DNA of 64,000 bases from Hofstenia miamia (Eukaryota > Xenacoelomorpha > Acoela): positions 656,291 to 720,290 of the forward strand of contig SCFE01000101.1 of NCBI GenBank assembly GCA_004352715.1, read 5' to 3'. Both the position numbers and the translations under genes were made by a program. Under the pieces are notes generated by a model. The model was given only the letters and a program-made list of their open reading frames with translations. It was not told where the DNA came from and searched no databases. Below, one piece after another: positions 45,230 to 56,235 of the stretch (position 1 is the stretch's first letter; each line of letters begins with the position of its first letter).

Positions 45230-47701
45230 GCCAATAATGCAGAGACGTAAGCTAAAATAGGCTATTTTACAGGACGAGAATTAATAACTTTTACAACTAT
45301 TTTTCTAATATAAAATGCAGAAATAATTTCGTGGTCTCCTAGACTAAGCGAAATGACTATGTATTCTAATAAAATAAATACTTCATTGTGCCATTGTGGC
45401 AGTTAATTAACAATAATTTTCTTTGTTTTCTATTATTGATACACCTTACGTCTTTTTGAATTGTTATAACTGTTCCATCGGCAGGCTTATGACAGAATAT
45501 ATAATCTTTTTTAAAAATGTATTATGTTTAAAACATCATGCTAAATACAGAAAACACAAAATTAGTATCATAGACAAATACCTGCATGTTATCAGGATAA
45601 TAACTCAGAGCCATACAGCAGATAATACCCGGGATAACAATAGTGAAAAGTACTTAAATGTTATGAAAATAACAAATCATGGTAGAAACAGATCAAGCAG
45701 ATAGTCATGTGATAGCATAATTCAAAAACATATCGAAAGTAAGCTCGAAAGTTATTTAATGGCAAAGATTTATAAAATTTCTGAGCTTCTTCTTGGTGTA
45801 TGACAGGAAAGGGATTTTGGGTAAGTTTCACCAAGTCTTCATACTTCGTAGCAAAAAATTTAGGATTTGAAGTGTACTTTGGAGATAGCTGTGGATCAGA
45901 CGAAAGCCGTTTTTTTGGAAGGCTTACATAGTAAAATGGGCCAGAATATTTCATTTTGTAGTAAAGCTTTTCTGATTAATTTTTCAAGCACTTTATGCAT
46001 TTCACCTTAGTCCAGTTTAGCGAATCAGTGTTTGTGTTACTCTCTTTAGCTCTGAGAAAATTATTTTCAACTGAAGACTGTTTGAAATCAAGAATGGATG
46101 AATGATTCCATTCTGTGACACTGTACGGCTTCTTCTTGGCGGAGAGTTTAATGACCATTGCGAACTGACCGGAAGTTAAAATTTCGCCAGGTTGCTTTAT
46201 TGCACACTCTACTACACTGTGAACAAAGTCACCTTCATTTTGGACATGCCCTTTGACATAAATATATAGCACAATTTCCTTGACAAAACAAGAGTTCTGT
46301 AAAAAATGACGGAACATAGCAGGCATAACAGTGTTTTTATTTTAAAAACTACATCCATCAGCGAAAAGAATGACAACTTTATTTTCTTCTTTATCTTAGT
46401 CTGGTGTATACACCAGTTGCAATTTCCGAAGCACCTCGAGCAACAATGTCTTCATGCCAAAAGAAACAATGTCCTTGGCCTTCACCAAGATCATACAATG
46501 TAAAATTGTAACAATTCAGACTTCGTTTGTAGAAAACATCTGACTGCTTGGATTTTGGAAGACTTATCATAGCCTGTAAATCAAAAGTTGCAGCAGCTAC
46601 TTTTGAGTTAGCTTTTGATGCCGAATCATAGCACATTACATGTTTTATTATGCAAGTATTAATTTGTACAAAAATGAAATAATTAATTAATTGACTTACC
46701 TACATAATACAATTCTGTCAGATGAAATTATACCTATTCAAATAGTTTAGATTCCTATAATAGTGATGCATTTTGTACATAGACATAATACACAAACATA
46801 ACTGTACCAAAGGAAGAGTACCCATAGATATAATAACTCGGGTTAGGGGTAGTTCGCCTAGATAGTAAGTCTATATCTCTTCTTAATATTTTAGTGGTAT
46901 GCGTTCATTCGACATTGAAAATTTTGAGACATCGATTAATACACTTAAACAACATAATCTCTGATTTAAACAAATACCTAAGCTATTTTTAGAAATCGGA
47001 GGCAAAGGATTTCCAGTATGTGCATATAATTCTGCCTACTTTCTCCACAGGGCAGGGAGGAAATCTATTTATAGCAATGAACTCATCAAACTAGAAGAAA
47101 TTGTCCGCAGAATTAGCGTAGGTATTTGCACAAAATGACATTTAAAATACAATTTATTCGTGATTGAATGCACGTATCGTAATAAGATTTACATCAGCAG
47201 ATGCGCCTTTAAAAATATTATAATACCATGTAAACTTTATATAATTTGACTGCTTATAGATAACTTTATTTAAATTTTCATGAAATTTCACAATGCGAAA
47301 TAGGCTTTCTTGCCTCAAAATATTCAAACGCTATTTTGCGCGGGTACCACTGTTTGAGACAGATTCAGTATCTAGGCGCGGTAAAACAAATGAGGAGTTA
47401 TGATATCTATGAGAGTACCCATTGAAATTTTGTTTAGTTTACGTCTCTATGCATTATTATGAATCCTTGAATATAAATGGATTTAATTAACAATGCAGAC
47501 AGACGTAACCTACTTACATCCATTTGCACTGGAGTAGTATCCTGTACATAAGCTTACGTCGAAAATTATTTGTTTGGTGGAGTTTGATAGGATAAGATTT
47601 CAACAACAATATCCAATGAAATAAGAGCCTTCTAACTACTGAACTATTAGATAAAAAAATTTTTTTTCCAAAATTTTAGCTTACGTCTCTGCATTATTGC
47701 C
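45230..47701 (-). mobile_element. TIR transposon with DUF7869-like protein, copy 2
   Basis: The left end GCCAATAATGCAGAGACGTA and the right end are inverted copies over about 29 bases with one mismatch; inside they run on through AGCTAAAAT. ACATTT occurs just outside both ends (45222-45227 and 47706-47711), a possible target duplication with a few bases of slack. Length is 2472 bp with one minus-strand gene. Near the right end two more copies of the end motif stand head to head at 47434-47458 and 47488-47510. The superfamily is not clear to me. Confidence 0.75.
45661..46636 (-). pseudogene. DUF7869-like transposon protein, copy 2
   Basis: Same gene as at 38273-39248, with the same lesions: a frame change after ATGVYTRL (about 46391), a TAA inside the block that follows FADGC (about 46345), and a TAA after KCIKCLKN (about 45976). 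The third section (45954-45661) returns in the same frame as the second. The start ATG at 46634-46636 is only the first Met of the visible block; the true N-terminus would lie at higher coordinates, where I see no coding. Lines of the family usually run several hundred residues longer at the N-terminus. Confidence 0.6.
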
Positions 47702-47730
47702 GACGACATTTAGAAAAGCAAAAATGCAAA

Positions 47731-47737
<7 letters not shown>

Positions 47738-47787
<50 letters not shown>
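47738..47787. repeat. (TA)n microsatellite beside transposon
   Basis: About 50 bases of TA repeat directly left of the 47788 element. That element needs TA as a target, so insertion into the repeat is likely and obscures the target duplication. Confidence 0.93.
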
Positions 47788-47790
<3 letters not shown>

Positions 47791-48686
47791 CGGCATAAAT
47801 TCCGGACACATTTTAAAACTTAATAAAAGCCATATTAAGTGGATATATTTTCTAAAACTATACACTAAAAAAGTTGTTATATATATATATATTTACGATG
47901 CAGTATTTTGTTTCATTTTAACTCGCGCCGAAATGAATTGGACTGCTCAACACAAAAGCTTCATTGTGGAAACCTTTATCAAGAAAGAATCTGCAACAAG
48001 ACGCGCGTTCAGAGTGCACTTCAATATTAACGTAAACGTTGTATTACCAAGTAGAAATTCAATTTTACGATGGACTGAGAACTTCAGAGCCACTGGATCA
48101 GCATTGGAGTCCTTATTTCTTCGAAGAAAACAACGTTACAGTCATTGTGAACTCTGATCGTGTGAGATGCTTGAGACGTCTGTCAGACCAAAATTGACTA
48201 ATTTCCACAATATGAACAGAGTTTGGTTTCAGCAGGATGGGGCAACGGCCCACACTTCTCGAAGGTCGATGGAGCTTTTGAGGGAGATGTTCCCTGGTCA
48301 TGTGATCTCATTACGTGGTGACATCGGCTGGCCCGCCCGCTCATCAGACTTGAATCCCTGTGACTATTTCCTCTGGGGATACCTCAAATCAAAAGTTTAC
48401 ATTAATCCATTAATCGCCCTCAATCTATAGAACAACTTAAACGTGCAATCTGTCAAGAAGTCGTTGCCATTCCACAAGAAATGACACGCAGAGTTGTGGA
48501 AAACTTTCGAGAACGGCTTCAACAATGTATAGACAATAATGGGTTTCATTTAGCTGATGTTATTTTTAAAAAGTAATGAAACAAACCTTTTTTTATGTAG
48601 TTTTCGAAAATGTAAACACTTTTTCGTTACTTCATTTTATATGGCTTTTATTCAACCTTGGAATGTGTCCGGAATTTATGCTGGAC
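47788..48686 (+). mobile_element. IS630/Tc1/mariner element, internally deleted
   Basis: GCATAAATTCCGGACACATT at 47793-47812 is perfectly inverted at the right end (about 48663-48682). Further inside, AATAAAAGCCATAT also recurs inverted, so the imperfect terminal repeat is about 50 bases. The gene inside covers most of the roughly 0.9 kb. Confidence 0.9.
47933..48576 (+). pseudogene. Tc1/mariner-type transposase, internal deletion
   Basis: Starts MNWTAQHKSFIVETFIKKES, a helix-turn-helix of the DUF4817 type, then RNSILRWTENFRATGSALES. The frame then jumps to FFEENNVTV and VNSDRV, which belong after the first catalytic Asp, so that region is deleted. VWFQQDGATAHTSRRS carries the second Asp and WPARSSDLNPCDYFLWGYLK the third, with 41 residues between them by my count. 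After a frameshift near 48410 the C-terminal part continues (RPQSIEQLKRAI, RERLQQCIDNNGFH) to a stop at 48574. Frameshifts and a stop near 48155 add to the damage. It would have cut the element at TA sites. Confidence 0.9.
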
Positions 48687-49285
48687 CTTGCATATAAATT
48701 ACATCTTAGTGTAAGATCTATAATGCTTTGATATCTAGAAAAAGTTTTATTTTGCAAAATACTTTAGAGAAAATATTCTGCTAAAAGAAATTGTAAACAT
48801 TTTAAGACATGTCCGAAAAAAAATCTTAAAGCTTCTGACTTAAATTAATAGATATACATGTACATGTTCACAAAAATGAAGGAATATAGAATTACTTAAG
48901 GCCCTACTAATAAGAAAAGAAGTTAGTGTATGCATGTTTTAACTCATAGCGATTTTTCTGGTTCTGAGTAAAGTCAAAGTATAATAGAGAATATGAATGC
49001 AGTAGACTTAATTTAGATGGAATTAGCGATAGCCCCTTTTCCTATGAAAATTTATCCGTGGTTTTTGTAGAATGGTCTACATTTCAATTTTACAACATGG
49101 GCTTAAAGTGGGCTAGACTCGCCAACAATGGCCTGGGCTAGGAACTCTTTCAGTGCAATCAGTCTATTTCCATCTCTGGCCTTAAGTGAAAACTGCGATT
49201 TCGGTTTTGTGTTTGGTATACAGCCGAGCCTTAATTAACACCCAACCACTATTGGTTTGCAGCTACTGTGCGTGGTGGTCGCTTA
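48687..49285. other. non-coding between elements
   Basis: AT-rich. Includes the proposed right end of the hAT shell at 49178. Bases 49100-49140 hold GGGCTTAAAGTGGGCTAG-like subterminal motifs. Confidence 0.45.
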
Positions 49286-49586
49286 GGCCACGGTTAGATT
49301 ACGTGATTGGTAGCAAGAGTAGTTGAGAAATCGCATCAACAGTAAGTGGTTAGGCCGCGCAAACCAATTAAAACAAGAATCCACATTGGAGCAATTCCAA
49401 TTATTTCAAAATTATCCTATCACATTGCGCACTATAATTGGTTTAGCAACGAAAGTTGTATCGTTTGCGCCCTACCTTAGTCTGACTTGTAATTATGATC
49501 ACATAGTCAAAACCATAGCATTAGCACATGCTATACTTTCACATGTGATAGATCATATGTGCCCAATCACGTAGTCTAATTTAGCC
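49286..49586. mobile_element. Tourist-like (PIF/Harbinger) MITE
   Basis: The ends are GGCCACGGTTAGATTACGTG and, inverted, GGCTAAATTAGACTACGTG, extending to GATTGG on both sides. The 301-bp element is flanked by TTA on both sides (49283-49285 and 49587-49589), the 3-bp target duplication typical of PIF/Harbinger. The interior frame at 49323-49574 is probably chance. Confidence 0.75.
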
Positions 49587-49589
49587 TTA

Positions 49590-52500
49590 GTGTAAATCAA
49601 TTAAACGTCGAATTGAAAATTATGATTAGGAAAACTATCTTAAAGTTTTAAAAACAAGTATAATTAAATAAAATATCAAAGCAGTGCATGGTTGTTCACA
49701 TAAACATGAATAGGTAGCAAATGAAAGCGTGATGGATACAAATTAGCCCACGCATAAATCGTGATAATTTAAAGCACACTACTTCAATATTCATTTACAT
49801 TTATAGAGATCATATAGAGACATGCGCTTTGTCGAATTTGCAATTTCCCTAAGTGCTTTCGTGTAACATCTTGAACAAAACAAATCACCCATTAAAAAGC
49901 AATTGTCCCACCGCACTCCAGGACGTTTCTACTTAGTCGATGAATAGATTTTGTTCGCTATCATGGATCAATTAGCAAATGCACACAATAGGACAACAAA
50001 TTATAACGAAGCGTTGGCCAGTCAAGGATTGAGTGATAAATAAACTTAACACTCATCAGCTAGGATTAAAAAATTTCATGAGAGTTTGCTGTATTTGAAT
50101 CAACTCATTATTATTAATGTAGGAATTGTTAAAATTTTGATGTGGAAAAACATGTCAAATTATACAAATAAAGAAGATACCCCAACACATTACCCACAAC
50201 CCTCTAAAATATGAACCCACGAAAGCAAAACTTAATTCCCCCACTCTTGATACCAATTGTTAAATAATAGAAAAACTTGCAGTGCAGCACGTCACAAAGT
50301 GATGGGAGCGGGTAATTAATTTCTTATGGGAATGGCCCATGGGAGTAAAGATAATTTTGCAGTTTTGAAGTAAACACATTAAAATTACTCTTGGTTGCCA
50401 AAAAACTGAAAACCCTTTCATTGATGAAATTCAATAGAAAATTGGTTCAATTTCAGTCGTAAAAAGGTTGCGTCGGAAAATTCAGATAGAAGGAAGTGTC
50501 TTAAAAAGTTGAAGATATAATGCGTTCTATCTAATAATCAAATTTCAAATTGTAAACCTTACCTCAATAATATAAGGGAGATGTAATCCTCGGAGTGAGA
50601 TGTCAGCAACTTTTCCACACGGATACTAAATCTCTAAAAATACGAAATAGAAAAGTATTCTACATTAATTAGAATATAGTTTAGAAATGCAAAATCCAAG
50701 CAGGATAATGTATAAAAGCTTCAAAATGACGTATGCGTAGAACATAATCTAAAACGTTAAGTGGATCTTAAATAAAATTAAAAGACAAATAGTTTTTGGG
50801 GCAGTGCGACACATGGCGTAATTTTGAGAAAAGGTAACAGACTCATTGACTGCTTTACTAATATTAGCACATCGAATATTTTCAGAAAGTGAAAACTTTA
50901 GTCATTCTCGACAGTTATCCCTGCCAATCAAACGTGAAACACTTAACAATGAAAGCTTGTCAATCAAAGTAAGAAAACTGCTCTATCGGAAAATAACTAC
51001 AATAAAAACGCGAATATTCCCATTAAAAGTTTGCTTGTTAACAATACTTTATGTCTAACAAATAGTGCAAATTCTCTTTCAACTTTAAAGAAAAATCATG
51101 TTAATCGCGTCTTGCTCTTAATGCTATAGCTGGTCTTGACTCTAAACTTTGGGTTTTCGAATTAGCAAATTTCCAGTTCGAATCGAATAGAATATGTCAT
51201 CTGAATTAGGAATTAAATCAAATCGAATCGAATCAGGATGTGCAAAAATTTTACGAGGAAAGATGCGCCGGACGAGGAAAACAATTTATTCCAAACGCAT
51301 GTATGAAAAAGTTTGTTTAGTTCGATCCAACATGCTTGGTAGTAAGCAAATTAGCGGCTCAATTCAGTTTCATTATGTGAAGTGTGAGCAATGTAAAATT
51401 TCGATTTAAATTATAATAACAGAAATGACAATGTTCTAATACATACTTTCATATTCAGTCGATCATGCAACATTAGGTTTTATTGGACTGGTTTATGTAC
51501 TTGCTTATCATGGACAGACTAGATGACGACTCCAATAAAATCCCAATAGCAATGTGTTCATTTTGAATTTTCCAAATTAAAAGAGAGCTCCAATTACAAA
51601 TAAGAAAGCTGTTGAAATACAGGCATTAGAGAAAAAGTGTAAACTTAATATTGAAGCCGCAAAATGCCATAAATGAAAGAGTAATAATTGCTATATACCT
51701 TTAGTGTGTGTATAAGAACTAAGAACTGGAAGTGTGAGATTTTCATCATTTAAATTTTAACAAACTATTCTTTCTATAACAAAGAAAAATTAAAGTAGTT
51801 AACCACTAAATCACTAAATTGGGTGCACCAGAGCAATATTGCCTCATTTCATTACAAATTTTGTAAAATATAATAGAAAGTAACAAACTTTCTACAAATC
51901 GATGGTTTTGAAATCATAAGTTTGAAATCATTTAAAAAATTTAATCATGTTGTTAACATCGTATTTATAGGAAATGTGAATCACTATTTACATCAATTAT
52001 TATTCAAAAAGCAGACTTTTGAGAAGGAAAAATACCGTTTTTGAAAAGATCAGGGCATGACATAAGCCTTCATTAGCTTGACTGACAAACCATGGATCTG
52101 AATTTCAACTAATCTATAGTTGATATCAGGCTTTTACCAAGACAATTAAATGCTTTTACATTGATTAACAATAATATTTAAAAGAATTCGCTGCTACAAC
52201 ATGAAGAACAATTTAAACTTGACTAGATGAGATTAGAAAAAAACAACCACGTCAATAGGATGAAATATTACAACTAATTGGCAAAAAATATCAAAATAAT
52301 GCAAACACTTTTAAATATATTATTGCACAGGATAGGCATGTTAGGGCCGAATTTTTCAGGTGTTGTTGGGCGCTATCTATCAGAGTTGTAACCATGTCAG
52401 GAATTTCTTGGAAATCAACTTTAATTTTAAACCTCGGTTCGGATTAATTTAGCACTAAACACCCTTAAAAGAATTTTCTCCTAAAACAAAATTTAGAAAT

Positions 52501-54782
52501 GGTGAGGCATGGACATATCTATTGGTGGAAATGCTTCAATGTAAGGCCTAAAATCTATACCAAAGCGTATTGATGTGGTTGAAGTAGTTGGAAAATTTAG
52601 CATTTTTCTTAGAAAATTCCGAATTTTTAGAAGAGTTAAATTCTCTCGTACCTGCGTATGTTTGGGTTAAAGTAACTACTAAAACTTGTTTTGCAATAGA
52701 AAAATTGCCACATACTTAAAAATATGTACTATGTGACCACATCGAAAAACAAAATTAAAATAAACATATTTCGCCGAAATGTAATGAACAATAATTTTTT
52801 TAGTTTTATCAATAATCTGTGGTAGTTGTAGTAATAGATATAGACTAATGATTAAGCTTAGTAGCGTATGCATATTCAAAGATACGTTTGAGGCGGGCAC
52901 GCGAAGAGGCTTCAAACGTGATCCATGCCTACTTCGCGATGAACGACATCAACAGTTGATCTTAAGTACTTTGAATTCGAATAGATTAAGGCTTTTGAAT
53001 ATAAGGCTGTCTTGTTCGTGTTTTTTAAAGGTGCAATTACTAGAAATAAGTGAAATAAGATTTCAGTGATAATGGCTAAAAGTGGAGACGTTTTTGTTAA
53101 AGATGAGTGGCAGTTGCATCTTGAAAATAAAAGAAATTGTTAACATCAAATGACAGGCAAACAGTTTCGATTACTTTCAATACAATTTCGACAAAAGAAT
53201 TCAACACAATAGTCAAATAAGCTATAAAACATTTTCTAAAAGTAGACTTAGAATTCATTAAAGCAACCTCATCTGCACACCGTCTCAACATGATTGGATG
53301 CTTACATCGAACGTGGAATATCACAGAATTGACTAAAGAGAAAAAGCTAGCTAGAAATAACTTGATTTTAGTATCAATTTTAAGATAATGTTATTAAGAC
53401 AATTAATAAAAATTTGTTAAAAATTTGACAAGTGATTGACAACGAAATTAATACCTAAAACAGGAAATTGTAAATAATGATCCCTGCAATGCTAGTTATT
53501 ATCATCCATGCATTTTCCAAATCAATTCGTTCAATGATATTTACCATTGGAGTGCCAAAACATTTTTGCTAGATTATCAACCATTCTTAAATTTGAAAGG
53601 TGTATTTTGGTTGATATGTGGTAATTATTAAGCAATATTAATAATTTATGTCTACATATAATTATAATAGAATTTCTGTGGTAAATTGGATTTGAAATGA
53701 CTAGAACAAGTGGTTTTCTTCACTCTGGTTTTGACACAATAGCAGGTTTTATTCTTTAAATATGCAGGTAAAACGATGTCATATCAAAGAAAAAATTTTT
53801 GGTAGCAATCGCAAAAGCAAAACACGAGAAATTATGGCATAGCTGTATAAAAAATAAAACTTTTTTAACAAAAAGTAGCAATGCAAATAATCAAGAGGTC
53901 ACCATAAACCGAAATACCTAACTCTACAGATTGTCAGTCGAGAAAAAACTCATTAAATGACCCAAATTCTTTAATATTTAACAATGTTTAACACTGCTCG
54001 CCAGTATGAAAAAATCTTCGGATCAACACTTTCTGCGACAATATATACTGATAAGGTGCACGAACACCCCTCTTGGGCAACCAAGGGTTAAAAGAAACAG
54101 TTCATTCACATTATTCAAAGAAATCCATTAAGCAATTACCTAAAATTAAGGTAATCATGAATGATGAAAACTAATAAATACACAACAAAGTGAATAAATT
54201 GTGCAAAATACATTAAAATTAATAGTTAGGCCGTTTTACTAAAAAGTAAGAAATTGGCTACAAAAGCAGCTATTAAAATTAGCGAACAAGGTGTTCCTTT
54301 AATTCCCTTTCATTCAAAATAAAAGCAATAGTAATCCACTTGCAATTTGTGGCAGAAGTATACAAAGATCTCTATTCTAATTCTATACAAATCTAAAAGG
54401 TCTTGCAAGAAATGAAGAGGAAAAGAAAATATAGCTACGTATATTGATAATTTAAAAAAGGATTTAGAAAAAACTAGATATCTTTGCATGGACAATATTA
54501 TATTTAATATATCAATGATTCTAAATGATGGTTTACCAATAATGATTATCGGTAGTGTACACTCAAAATCAGACAACTTGACATTTAAATCAAGAGGAAA
54601 ATTTAATTAAATTAATATAGTTTTTGCGCTTCGTAAGGGGTGGACGACCATTGCACGAAAAACCGCGCCTTTCAAGAATAATTGTATCTACAGACAATGG
54701 TTTACACAAATTAACGTGTAAATAGAATAAAAGAGAGAGATTTCGAAATACTGAAATCCAAGGAATGGCGGGTGTGTCGAAG
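49590..54782. other. 5.2 kb non-coding, nothing recognised
   Basis: AT-rich. A short GAATC-rich tract lies at 51180-51232 (AATCAAATCGAATCGAATC). Short frames, for example 54310-54576 on the minus strand, have no known motif. Confidence 0.45.
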
Positions 54783-55978
54783 CACAGTAAATTATATAAT
54801 AAAACAATGGAGAAATTCTCGGAATATAGCATCCGCCATCTGCCAAAAGGTTTGAAAATAATTAATGATGCAGAATTATATTCTGAAAAGATGAAAGTAA
54901 GAAGTAATGCACTTTACATTAATGACATAATTTACTTCATATTTTTAGATTAGAAATTAGCATAACATTTTTAGAATGCAATGTGAAAGGAAATAAATAA
55001 TGCATGCGCTTGATTCAAACTTGTCAGCTTTTAAATGGAAAGGGAATTGCTGATTTATACCGATGTTCGAACCATGTCTACCCAATTCAGGGTACAGCTG
55101 TTCCAGAATGGGGTCATTAACTTTCACCCCCGATTCGTTGACGTTAAAAATGTTAATTAACAAGCTAAAAACAAAAAAATATTGAATATAAAATGCAACA
55201 AAAATATTTCTGTCTTAGTGATGTTCCACATTTTTCGCATTTCAGACCACAAGAAATCAATTTCAGTGTACCTATCCCTACATGAGATGGAATTAAAACC
55301 AGCATTTTAAGTGGCAATGATAAAACTTCCTAATTCAGGTTGCCCAGTTAAATAATAATCATTGCTGATTGAAGCGACTTACTCATTAAGGTCCTCATGC
55401 AAAGCAACTGTTCTATAGTTAAAAAACGTCAAAAACGATGTTAAAAAAAATTTGGAGCAGACTCAAACATGAATCTCCACAAGCTCCCGCTCCGGAGCAC
55501 ATTTCTATCGAAATGGAGCTTCAGCACCGGTTCAGGCTACATTACGATCTGTGCTACAACATATTCAAAAATTCAAATATTTGCAAATTTTTTGCGAATC
55601 TATCAATTATTTTTCAAATTAAATGAATTTTTATGCATTTTCTGTAACATCAAGGTGAAACAAAAATCAACTAATAAAAATACCGTTTAGATAACAGTTT
55701 GGATTTGGAGCTGTTACATAAACATCTGGCTCCGGTTCCACCTGCATTTTAAATGTTTCTTCATTTCTAGTCCCGGCTTCGAGGAAAATTATCCTGCACC
55801 TTTGCTCTTGCTCCAGGCTCCTAGTTAAAACCACATGTTAATTAGCACTTAACTATGAGTCTCACTTTGGTAGTTTTTTCGGACTATCTCAATTAAAAAA
55901 TAATGTAATTAAACAAATACTGTACAACAACAAACAAATTGTTCAAATACTTTTCTTCTTTTAAAAGCCAGGATTCTG
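54783..55978. repeat. 1196-bp block, first copy
   Basis: Matches 56236-57431 base for base as far as I can read. It ends at a single N. The two copies are separated only by a 255-bp piece bounded by single Ns, so they are probably overlapping contig ends and not a real duplication. Confidence 0.9.
55440..55830. repeat. dispersed GGCTCCGG-containing repeat
   Basis: Contains TCCCGCTCCGGAGC near the left and CTGGCTCCGGTTCCACCTGC and CTTGCTCCAGGCTCC near the right. Read in reverse it resembles 60800-60900 (ACCGGAACCAGATGTTTATA). It may be a MITE family with GGAGC-rich ends. A second copy at 56893-57283 is part of the duplicated block. Confidence 0.45.
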
Positions 55979-55979
55979 N

Positions 55980-56234
55980 CATTACTAAAAAATCAACTGA
56001 ACTGAACATTCCAATTCGATAAATTGACGAGTGATTTGAAAACCATATTCATATTAACATGCCTGGGGCTGAAACGCACCAACAATAGTTAACCCGTGCC
56101 CCATTGACTGAGCAGCAAGCGTACCTGCAAACAATCTACATCCAAATTAAAACAGACAATTAGAACAATCAATTAAGTTTAAGTGACATAGATAGTAAAT
56201 TTACATGGATTCCTCTTGTTATTATTATCATTAC
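55980..56234. repeat. 255-bp piece, circular permutation of the unit at 58689-58955
   Basis: It begins with CATTACTAAAAAATCAACTG, which lies in the middle of the 58.7-kb copy. It runs to that copy's right edge (GATAGTAAATTT), continues directly with its left edge (ACATGGATTCCTC) and ends at ATCATTAC, overlapping its own start by CATTAC. A single N lies at each end. Confidence 0.88.
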
Positions 56235-56235
56235 N

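Larger units (their letters stand above)
44949..47701. repeat. duplicated segment, second copy of 37561-40314
   Basis: Starts 280 bases left of the TIR element, within or beside hAT sequence, and ends exactly at the right end of the TIR element. The few differences from the first copy are mostly single bases. No N interrupts this copy. Confidence 0.9.
44474..49178 (-). mobile_element. probable hAT element shell with nested transposons
   Basis: CAGAGATGGAAGTGGGCTGG at the left and, inverted, CAGAGATGGAAATAGACTGA at the right share an 11-bp perfect end typical of hAT. A hAT transposase relic lies beside the left end. Flanking 8-mers (AATTTGAG, GCCTTAAG) do not match, so the pairing is not proven. 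Two other transposons, 45230-47701 and 47788-48686, lie between the ends and account for most of the length. Confidence 0.5.

Noticed and set aside
55438-55690. Two overlapping plus-strand frames in the GGCTCC-containing repeat
   Set aside because: They overlap in different frames within a dispersed repeat, are repeated exactly at 56891-57143 through the block duplication, and show no motif.
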